A stretch of 32,957 nucleotides of DNA from Phycisphaerales bacterium (GTDB taxonomy: Bacteria; Planctomycetota; Phycisphaerae; Phycisphaerales; UBA1924). Shown one piece after another: positions 1-7,467 of the stretch (position 1 is its first letter; every line of letters starts with the position of its first letter). The stretch lies in NCBI GenBank assembly GCA_016764895.1, contig JAESRA010000089.1, positions 1 through 32,957 of the forward strand, given 5' to 3'. The notes below the pieces were generated by a model that worked only from the letters and a program-made list of their open reading frames with translations, had not been told where the DNA came from and did not search any database. The position numbers and the translations under genes were made by a program.

Positions 1-250
1 CAAACCCCCCAAACCCCCCCAGGCCCGCCAGCAGCACTACATCCGGATTCTCCGAACTCAGCATGTGCCGAAGATCATTCTGAACCTCGCAGCCAAATCC
101 TTGAGCAACCGCCCCTGATTGAGCAGAAACAGGACATCCCGCCCCAATAACCTCGATCCCACCATGAGACAACACCCCCTTGAGCATTTCAACCTGCTCC
201 AAATTCGCCCATATCATGGCCGTCGCTGTGTTCATAAACCCATTATACAT
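1..250 (-). CDS. N-terminal part of a protein of unknown family, running off the left edge
   Basis: Reverse-strand frame is open from ATG at 250 (or in-frame ATG at 235) to base 1: MYNGFMNTATAMIWANLEQVEMLKGVLSHGGIEVIGAGCPVSAQSGAVAQGFGCEVQNDLRHMLSSENPDVVLLAGLGGFGGF. Not in the ORF track because it is truncated. Weak resemblance to N-terminal nucleotide-binding folds only. Confidence 0.4.
   Translation of the reverse strand, partial: MYNGFMNTATAMIWANLEQVEMLKGVLSHGGIEVIGAGCPVSAQSGAVAQGFGCEVQNDLRHMLSSENPDVVLLAGLGGFGGF
242..247 (-). promoter_or_regulatory. Candidate -10 box (TATAAT) for the left-edge minus-strand CDS
   Basis: Exact TATAAT on the minus strand, about 7 bp before ATG 235; no convincing -35. 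Confidence 0.25.
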
Positions 251-283
251 AAAAACCAACGACCCTGCACGCAAGTTGCCCCG

Positions 284-289
284 TATAAT
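284..289 (+). promoter_or_regulatory. Candidate -10 box (TATAAT) for rnpB
   Basis: Exact TATAAT 8 bp upstream of the inferred rnpB 5' end at ~298; no clear -35. Confidence 0.45.
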
Positions 290-297
290 CACCACAA

Positions 298-797
298 GAT
301 GCAGCAAGGCGGCTGCTCATGAATGAACCTCATCCATGGGAGGAAAGTCCGAGCACGAAAGAACACGGCGGTGGGTAACCCCCACCCGTCTCAAAACCGA
401 CCTCATCGAAAGATCAGAATCGGCGGCTGGAGACGAGGGAAAGTGCCACAGAAAACAAACCCCCGATGGCCAGGTAGAACGGGCTTCCAGCCCGTTTCCA
501 ACTCGGCACAGGGAAGGGTGAAAAGGTGCGGTAAGAGCGCACCGCCCGATTGGTGACAATCGGGGCAAGGTAAACCCCGCCGCGTGCAAGCCCAAGCAGA
601 TCCTCTCACCTCCGGGTGAATCCCTTGTTCGGGGACCGCAGGATCGGGTAGGGTGCTGGGAGCATCACGCTCCTCATCGCATTGGCAACACTGCGAGCAG
701 AGAAATAGTCGCCCAGTTGGTCAGGTCCGATCCAGCCCCCGTCAAAAGGAAGATCGGAAACCACCCAACGGACAAAACTCGGCTTACCAGTTGCATC
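298..797 (+). ncRNA. rnpB: RNase P RNA, bacterial type A-like
   Basis: Conserved blocks in order: GGAGGAAAGTCCG (339-351), ACAGAAA (448-454), AGGGTGAAAAGGTGCGGTAAGAGCGCACCG (~514-544), GGCAAGGTAAACCCC (~564-578), AGAGAAATAGTCGCC (~699-713), ACAAAACTCGGCTTACC (~772-788). P1 pairing GATGCAGC (298-305) with GTTGCATC (790-797). Ends are approximate. Confidence 0.93.
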
Positions 798-808
798 CAG
801 CCGCAATC

Positions 809-847
809 GCACCCCTTGGGCACCCCCCAAGGGGTGCGGCCTTTTTT
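809..847 (+). terminator. Rho-independent terminator after rnpB
   Basis: GCACCCCTTGGG / CCCAAGGGGTGC stem followed by GGCC and TTTTTT. Confidence 0.85.
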
Positions 848-870
848 ACTAAAATGAGATTGATGGGTGC

Positions 871-898
871 CCCGACTCGCCGCTTCGGCGCAGTCGGG
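871..898. repeat. Inverted repeat between convergent rnpB and the peptide ABC permease gene
   Basis: CCCGACT...CGCCGCTTCGGCG...AGTCGGG hairpin just beyond the minus-strand stop at 906; no strong adjacent T tract on the minus strand, so a terminator role is uncertain. Confidence 0.5.
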
Positions 899-905
899 TT
901 TCATC

Positions 906-2507
906 CTACCCCACATGCTTCGGATCAAACGCATCCTGCAAAGCATCCGTCAGCACATTAAACGCCAGCACCAATACAAACATAAAGAAGGTCGCCGCCC
1001 CAATCTGCCAAAAGAACCCCGACACAACCTCAGACTTCGACTGATTAATCATAATCCCCCAACTCGCCCCTTCTTTGAGCCCAAGCCCCAAAAAGGTCAA
1101 CACCACTTCCCCCTTGATCGCCCCAATAAACAGCAGCGACATATTGATAAAAATCAGGTGCGAAGTATTCGGAATGATGTGCCGCGTAAGAATCCGCCAG
1201 TTCGACGCTCCAAGCGCCTGAGCCGCCTGCACATAGTCCAGCGACCGCAACTTGAGTGCCTCACCCCGCGTCACCCGGCAAGGCCCAATCCAAAAAGTCA
1301 ACGAAAACGCCACATACAAAGGCACCAACGACCCCTCAAAGATCGACCCCGTAAACATAAACGCCAAAACAACCAACAGCACCAAATACGGAATCGACGA
1401 AAAGGTCGAGTACAACCAAATCACCATATGATCCAAGAATCCGCCAAAGTACCCCGCCGCCGCACCAATGAGTGATCCAAACAGCACCGCAATCACCGAA
1501 ACCACCACCCCCACCTGAATCGCAATCTTCGCCGAGTACAACCCACGCAACAAAATCGACCGCCCTTGCTGATCCGTCCCAAGCATCATCCGCAGCCGGT
1601 AGATCACCCCGCCAACCCCACCAGGCATCGGATACAACTCCGCCAACATCGGCTCAAGTTCATCCAGCGTCCCCGCCACCGCCCCATCAATCCCAGGCCC
1701 CGCCGCCTCCACCGCATCATTGAGCCGCTCAACCAACCCCGCATCATAAATCGGATCCATAGGCGAAAAATCAAAAGCCGCATCCATCGCCTCTTCAAGC
1801 AACCCCAAATCCAGCCCCGCCAGCACATCACCCTCCGGCGACCCCTCCCCATACTCATCAACCAAAATCAACAACTCATCAAGCGTCAACGCAACTTCTT
1901 CCCCAGCAATCTCCCATTCCTCAGTCCCCTCCTCAGCCGCCTCAAACTCAGCCCGAAACTCCACCAACTTCTCAATCGCAATCGTCATCTGAGGCAACGC
2001 ATCACGCAACTTCCGATACCCCGCCTGACGATCCAAAACCAACTGCGTCCGCTCATACAACGCCCGAATCTCATCCACAGGCAAATCCACCACCCGCCGC
2101 TCAGCAAACGAAACCGATTCCCGAATATCCTCCATCGACCGCGCTTCAGTCCCCCCACCAGTACCAGGCCCTTCATCAATCTCCTCAAACATCTTGTTCA
2201 AGTTCCGAAGATAAAACCCAACCTGCTCCATCCGCTTGGTCGGCTCAGACCGAATCCCAAACCCCGGCTCATTACTCGCCCCCACCCGGTCAAGTGTCCG
2301 CTCCGGAAGCATCGCCCCAAACAACGATTCCCCCTGCCGAAAATCAAACGCTCCACTCTTGACCCCAACCCAGTTCACCCCCTGCATCAGCGTAATCCAT
2401 CCAAACAAAAGCATGTACAGCGAAATAATCCCCATCGCAAAAATGGTCATCTTCCGCCCAAACAACTTCCGCAACGCAGGCGACTCTTGTATCCGATCAC
2501 GAATCAT
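906..2507 (-). CDS. Peptide ABC transporter permease (DppC/OppC-like, BPD_transp_1) with a large insertion after TM1
   Basis: 533 aa. LGTDQQGRSILLRGLYSAKIAIQVG and EALKLRSLDYVQAAQALGASNWRILTRHIIPN match the OppC family permease signature. ATGA overlap with the upstream permease stop. Confidence 0.9.
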   Translation of the reverse strand: MIRDRIQESPALRKLFGRKMTIFAMGIISLYMLLFGWITLMQGVNWVGVKSGAFDFRQGESLFGAMLPERTLDRVGASNEPGFGIRSEPTKRMEQVGFYLRNLNKMFEEIDEGPGTGGGTEARSMEDIRESVSFAERRVVDLPVDEIRALYERTQLVLDRQAGYRKLRDALPQMTIAIEKLVEFRAEFEAAEEGTEEWEIAGEEVALTLDELLILVDEYGEGSPEGDVLAGLDLGLLEEAMDAAFDFSPMDPIYDAGLVERLNDAVEAAGPGIDGAVAGTLDELEPMLAELYPMPGGVGGVIYRLRMMLGTDQQGRSILLRGLYSAKIAIQVGVVVSVIAVLFGSLIGAAAGYFGGFLDHMVIWLYSTFSSIPYLVLLVVLAFMFTGSIFEGSLVPLYVAFSLTFWIGPCRVTRGEALKLRSLDYVQAAQALGASNWRILTRHIIPNTSHLIFINMSLLFIGAIKGEVVLTFLGLGLKEGASWGIMINQSKSEVVSGFFWQIGAATFFMFVLVLAFNVLTDALQDAFDPKHVG

Positions 2508-3532
2508 GACAACCTCACCCGTGGATCAACCATCGCATACAGCACATCAGTCAAAATATTCGAAGCAATAAACAACGCCGTAAACAAAGCCGTGAAGGTC
2601 TGAATCACTGGAAAATCCTTCGCACTGATCGCACTAATCAAGGTCCGCCCCATCCCCGGAATCCCAAAATACACCTCAACCAAAATCGACCCCGTAATAA
2701 TAAACGGCAGCGAAATCATGATCCGAGTAATAATCGGAATCATCGCATTCTTGAGCATATGAACAAACATCACCCGCCCAGTACTGGCGCCCTTGGCCTT
2801 GGCCGTCCGAATGTAGTCCTTGGCAGACTCTTCCACCATCACCGCACGATAAAACCGCGTGTCATACCCAAGCGACACAATCACATTGATCATCACAGGC
2901 AGCATACAAAACGCCACCCAGTTCATCGGATTGAAGAAGAAAAACACACTCTCCCCCGCCGACGCATCCACCGTCACCTGAAAAGGCCACCCGCTAATGG
3001 CCTGCCCAGGCACAAACGCACCAAAGTACTGACCCAAAATAATGTACACCAGCACCGAAATACTCATCCCAATCACCGCAATAAACATCAGCGTCCGATC
3101 AATCGCCTTGCCACGATTAAACGCCGACACCAATCCCACACAAATCGAAATCAACGCCGACATCACCAAGGTCGGAATCGTAATCGCCATCGAAGGCGGA
3201 ATCGCATTGCCAATCATCCGAGAAACGGGCAACCCCTGATCCCAACTCCGCGTCGTCTTCCGAGTCCAATCCCCAGCCACTTCCCCCTCTTCAAGCTCCT
3301 CAATCGGCTTCCAAATCAACGCCAGATCACGCAAGAATATCCCATACTGCATATAAAACGGCTTATCGAGCCCCATCTCCTCAGTCAACAACTGAATCTG
3401 CTCAGGCCCAGCATTCTTGCCCAACTGCGCAGAAACCGGGTCATTGACCCGCAACGCCGCCATCACCACAAGAATGATCGCAAGAAACACCGGTATGTTG
3501 TACAGCGTCCGCCGGATAATGTAATTCAGCAC
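2504..3532 (-). CDS. Peptide ABC transporter permease (DppB/OppB-like)
   Basis: 342 aa. MLNYIIRRTLYNIPVFLAIILVV... and KDYIRTAKAKGASTGRVMFVHMLKNAMIPIIT...VEVYFGIPGMGRTLISAI typical of OppB. Confidence 0.92.
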   Translation of the reverse strand: MLNYIIRRTLYNIPVFLAIILVVMAALRVNDPVSAQLGKNAGPEQIQLLTEEMGLDKPFYMQYGIFLRDLALIWKPIEELEEGEVAGDWTRKTTRSWDQGLPVSRMIGNAIPPSMAITIPTLVMSALISICVGLVSAFNRGKAIDRTLMFIAVIGMSISVLVYIILGQYFGAFVPGQAISGWPFQVTVDASAGESVFFFFNPMNWVAFCMLPVMINVIVSLGYDTRFYRAVMVEESAKDYIRTAKAKGASTGRVMFVHMLKNAMIPIITRIMISLPFIITGSILVEVYFGIPGMGRTLISAISAKDFPVIQTFTALFTALFIASNILTDVLYAMVDPRVRLS

Positions 3533-3591
3533 AAATCAGACTCCAGATACAAAGAACTCAGCGCCCATTCAGGGCCCCCATCATAGAGCCA

Positions 3592-5376
3592 TCATTCCCG
3601 CTTGGAGTCATCCACATCCAGATACTTGAACCACCCATAAAACCGCTCCGTCGGCTTACAATTCAGCAACCAAGGACTAATCAAGTAAAACCGCTCCCGC
3701 GCCATCCCCCCAACATACACGCAGTCATCCAAAACCATGTCCCGCATCTTCTCATAAATCGCGGTCCGCTCATCACTAGGCCCCATCGTCAAAATCTGCT
3801 CATACATCGCGTCATACTCAGGACGCTTGTAGTTGTAGTGATTCGACCCAGGCGACTCATTAGGCCCATAGAACAACGCCAGATTATTCTCCCCATCAGG
3901 ATAATCACTCCCCCAAGCAAACCCAAACATCGGCCCTTGCTTCTTATTGATCGACTCAATCAGCGTCGAAAAATCCATAAACACCGGCTCAAACTTGATG
4001 TTCACTTCCTCAAGCTGCCGCTTCACAAGCTCCGCAACAGCATTATTAATCGTACTCTGGCTCGTCAAGAACCGAATCGCAGGCAGCCCCTCTCCATCAG
4101 GATACCCCGCCTCAGCAAGCATCTCCCGCGCCTTGGCGATATTGCGCCCGCGAGCCGCCGCCGGCGAATACCCATTCTCAGGATGCCCATCAAGCCCCGG
4201 AGGAATCGGACCATCATACACAATCCGTCGCCCATTATAAAAAGTCTCATTGATCTCATCAAGATCAATCGCATACGAAATCGCCCGCCGCAACGCCCGC
4301 TTCTCAGGCGTATACCCACCAAGCAACTCGTCCTCCATATTGAACCCACGGAAGGTAAAGTCCAACAACTTATTGGCATGAGGCCGCATCCCGCGACGCA
4401 AATACTCCTCTTTCAACTCCTTTGATGATCGATCAAAAGCATCCGTAAAGTAATCTTCAGGCACCTGCGAATACCCAAGATTCCCCGCATTGAACTCCAG
4501 CCACATCGGCTGATCCTCAATAAACATCGTAAACTCAATCCGATCAACAAACGGCACCCGTTTCCCCGCAGCCCGATGCAACCTCGCCCGCTTATCTTCC
4601 CGCGACCATTCATCCCGGTCTGGGTACAACACTTCGTGATAGTTCGGATTCCGATCCGCCGTCAGCGATTGCTTCCGAACCCAAGTATCCAATATAAATG
4701 GCCCAGTCCCCACCGGATTCTCCGCAAAGTCTTCCCCATAAAACTCCACCGCTTCACGCGCTACAACTGAAGTCTGAAACATCCCCAAAACATACAAAAA
4801 CCGATACACCGGCTTCTGCAACACAATCTCAAACTCCAGATCACTGATCTTCACAAACCCTTCAACCGGCGCATCATAATCAAAATCCGCCGCAGCATTC
4901 TGTACATCCTTATAGCTGTCAAACCCCTTGATCGTGTCAGCCAGCAACCACCAGTTCTCCAACTTGTGCTCATCATCAGCAATCCGCTTCAACGAATAAA
5001 ACACATCATCAGCCCGAATCTGCCGTCCCTTCCCACCAGGAAAACATTCATCATCATGAAAATACACTTCATCCTTAAGTTTGAACCGCCAAGTCGTCCC
5101 CCCATCATCGGTCGTAGGCATCTCAGCAAGCAGCAACGGCTCCATCTCCATCGGACTCGCATACTTATTCGTCAGCAAAGTCTCATAGAACTGAGCGCAC
5201 GCCATGTTGTCATAAGTCGTCGATCCTTCAACCGGATCCAAACTCTTGGGCCCATCGGTCCGAATCGGCAACTGAATCACTTTCAAATCTTCTTTCTCGG
5301 CCGCCACAGCAGACCCAGAACCCAAAGCACACAACACGCTCAAGCCCAACGCAACGACTTTCCGAGAAATCAGCAT
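3592..5376 (-). CDS. Peptide ABC transporter substrate-binding protein (family 5, SBP_bac_5)
   Basis: 594 aa, signal peptide, KLKDEVYFHDDECFPGGKGRQIRADDVFYSLKRI..., ENPVGTGPFILDTW, LRRAISYAIDLDEI. Confidence 0.92.
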   Translation of the reverse strand: MLISRKVVALGLSVLCALGSGSAVAAEKEDLKVIQLPIRTDGPKSLDPVEGSTTYDNMACAQFYETLLTNKYASPMEMEPLLLAEMPTTDDGGTTWRFKLKDEVYFHDDECFPGGKGRQIRADDVFYSLKRIADDEHKLENWWLLADTIKGFDSYKDVQNAAADFDYDAPVEGFVKISDLEFEIVLQKPVYRFLYVLGMFQTSVVAREAVEFYGEDFAENPVGTGPFILDTWVRKQSLTADRNPNYHEVLYPDRDEWSREDKRARLHRAAGKRVPFVDRIEFTMFIEDQPMWLEFNAGNLGYSQVPEDYFTDAFDRSSKELKEEYLRRGMRPHANKLLDFTFRGFNMEDELLGGYTPEKRALRRAISYAIDLDEINETFYNGRRIVYDGPIPPGLDGHPENGYSPAAARGRNIAKAREMLAEAGYPDGEGLPAIRFLTSQSTINNAVAELVKRQLEEVNIKFEPVFMDFSTLIESINKKQGPMFGFAWGSDYPDGENNLALFYGPNESPGSNHYNYKRPEYDAMYEQILTMGPSDERTAIYEKMRDMVLDDCVYVGGMARERFYLISPWLLNCKPTERFYGWFKYLDVDDSKRE

Positions 5377-5540
5377 TCAAAATCCTCCTTTGGTCAATTC
5401 AAGGCAATATCGCCGAGCATAAAACCAGTGACCTCATACTATGCGAAGTATCCCAAAGAATACCCCGCACCTCAAATCCACCCATTCTCACCCCAAAACC
5501 GCGCCAATCCCCTCCCACCTGACCATAATTCGAAATACAA

Positions 5541-6656
5541 ATGCCCAATCCACCCTCCCAATCCGCCACAGCAACCCATGTCACCCGCAACGACTCAGCA
5601 GGCAACAGTCATACCCACCTCACCTTCGGAGGCTGCAACTACCTCGGACTCGCCCACCACCCCGAAGTCATCGCATCCACACAATCCGCCCTAACCACCT
5701 ACGGACTCTCAACTTCCGCCTCTCGACAAACCACCGGAAACGCCCAGCCCCACAGCGATCTCGAAGCAGCCCTTTCAGCATTCACCGGCTTTGCCGATGC
5801 CCTCCTCCTCCCCGACGGCTACACCGCCAACCTCGCAGCCCTCCAAGGGCTTGCCGCCCTCGGAATCAAAAACGCCGTCATCGACGCCCGCGCCCACGCC
5901 TCGCTCAAAGACGCCGCCCATCTCGCCCAAATGACCATCCACACCTACGAACACCTCAATCCAAATCACGCCCACCAAATCCTCCAAACCCTCACCGAGC
6001 CTTCAGTCATCCTCACCGACGCTGTATTCACCACCGACGGCGACCTAGCACCACTCACCCAACTCCTCAATACCATCGGCCACCACATCCTCCTCATCGA
6101 CGACTGCCACGGCTTCACCGTCCTAGGCCATCAAGGACGAGGCACCGCCGATCACTTCAATCTCTTGCATCCAAACCTCATGATGACCACCACCCTCGTC
6201 AAAGGCCTCGGCTGCGCCGGCGGCGTGGTCCTCGGTTCCCCGCAGTATGTCGGCGCATCACGCGATCATTCAACCGCCTACATCTGCACCACCCCCGCCT
6301 CACCCGCCCTTGCCGCCGGTGCAATCACATCCCTAAACATCCTCCAATCCCAACCCAATATTCACAAACAACTCCTCAACAACATCAACAACACCCGCAC
6401 CATGCTCGGCAACCACAACATCAAAACCCACAACCACCCAACCCCCATCTTCGCCTTCACCCTCGGCACCGAAGTCGACATGCTCAACATCGAGCAATCA
6501 CTCCTCGCACAAAACATCATCCTCCCCCTCATGCAATACCCCAACGGCCCAGCCCCAACCTACTTCCGCCTCTCCATAAACGCCTCCCACACCCAAGCCC
6601 ACATCGACCAACTCAACCACGCACTCACCAAAGCACTGGATACACAACTCGCATGA
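5541..6656 (+). CDS. PLP-dependent alpha-oxoamine synthase family (8-amino-7-oxononanoate synthase / KBL-like)
   Basis: 371 aa. FGGCNYLGLAHHPEV, LLIDDCHGFTVLGHQGRG, TTTLVKGLGCAGGVVLGS (PLP lysine context). Confidence 0.85.
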   Translation: MPNPPSQSATATHVTRNDSAGNSHTHLTFGGCNYLGLAHHPEVIASTQSALTTYGLSTSASRQTTGNAQPHSDLEAALSAFTGFADALLLPDGYTANLAALQGLAALGIKNAVIDARAHASLKDAAHLAQMTIHTYEHLNPNHAHQILQTLTEPSVILTDAVFTTDGDLAPLTQLLNTIGHHILLIDDCHGFTVLGHQGRGTADHFNLLHPNLMMTTTLVKGLGCAGGVVLGSPQYVGASRDHSTAYICTTPASPALAAGAITSLNILQSQPNIHKQLLNNINNTRTMLGNHNIKTHNHPTPIFAFTLGTEVDMLNIEQSLLAQNIILPLMQYPNGPAPTYFRLSINASHTQAHIDQLNHALTKALDTQLA

Positions 6657-7459
6657 CCCTGCCGACCACCGAACTTCAATCCCGCCTCAACTTCGCCGCA
6701 ACAAACACCATGCCCTGCGCCAAACTCGCCCTCAAATGGTTCGGCAAAGACACCTTCACCCCAGACCACAAATCCGACGGCTCCCCCGTCACCATCGCCG
6801 ACAAAGCAATCGAAACCGAACTCCGCAAACGAATCGAAGAAACCTTCCCAAACGACGCCATCATCGGCGAAGAATTCGACGACAAACCAGGCACCAACGA
6901 CTACCAATGGATCATCGACCCAATCGACGGCACCATCTCCTTCGTCCAAGGCATCCCCCTCTTCGGCACCATGCTCGCCTGCCTCTACAAAGGCACCCCC
7001 GTCATCGGCGCCATCGCCATGCCCTGCTTGGACGAACTCGTCTACGCCGCAACTGGCCAAGGCTGCTTCCACCAAACCAACAACAACCCACCCATCCCAA
7101 CGCGAGTCAGCAACATTGACCAACTCGACCAAGCCATGGTCAACACCACATCTTCAATGTACTTCACAACACCAGCACAGCGCGCATGGTACAACCGGTT
7201 TGAAACAGCCAGTAAATATGTTCGCGGCCTCCCAGACTGCTACGCCTTCGTCCTGCTTGCCACCGGGCGAGTCGATGCGGTCATCGAACCGGTTGTTTCC
7301 ATTTGGGACATCGCCTCAGTCCCCCCAATCATCCACGAAGCCGGCGGCATAACCACCGACATCGCAGGCAACAACACCGTCCATAGCGGATCGGTACTCG
7401 CTGCAACTCCAGGCGTCCACAAACAACTTCTCAAACTGATCCAGTCGCAATCCGACTGA
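6653..7459 (+). CDS. Inositol monophosphatase family phosphatase (histidinol-phosphatase-like)
   Basis: 268 aa from ATG 6653, which overlaps the stop of the preceding gene (ATGA). WIIDPIDGTISFVQGIPLFGTMLA and WDIASVPPIIHEAGG are IMPase motifs. The ORF-track start at 5441 is upstream read-through of an open frame. Confidence 0.88.
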   Translation: MTLPTTELQSRLNFAATNTMPCAKLALKWFGKDTFTPDHKSDGSPVTIADKAIETELRKRIEETFPNDAIIGEEFDDKPGTNDYQWIIDPIDGTISFVQGIPLFGTMLACLYKGTPVIGAIAMPCLDELVYAATGQGCFHQTNNNPPIPTRVSNIDQLDQAMVNTTSSMYFTTPAQRAWYNRFETASKYVRGLPDCYAFVLLATGRVDAVIEPVVSIWDIASVPPIIHEAGGITTDIAGNNTVHSGSVLAATPGVHKQLLKLIQSQSD

Positions 7460-7467
7460 ACTTGGCC

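Noticed and set aside
317-961. Small ORFs on both strands in 317-961
   Set aside because: They lie in the RNase P RNA gene and its terminator, with no protein-like features.
1566-3586. Long plus-strand ORFs (345 and 275 aa) opposite the permease genes
   Set aside because: Low-complexity Arg/Pro/His/Asn-rich translations antisense to clear permeases; caused by the skewed composition that removes stop codons.
5441-6652. Upstream 400-residue extension of the IMPase-like ORF
   Set aside because: Out of frame with the oxoamine synthase and low-complexity; true start is ATG 6653.
6560-7132. 190-aa minus-strand ORF (also 25164-25946 and 11551-12003)
   Set aside because: Antisense shadows of strong coding genes with Val/Asp/Gly/Phe-rich translations.
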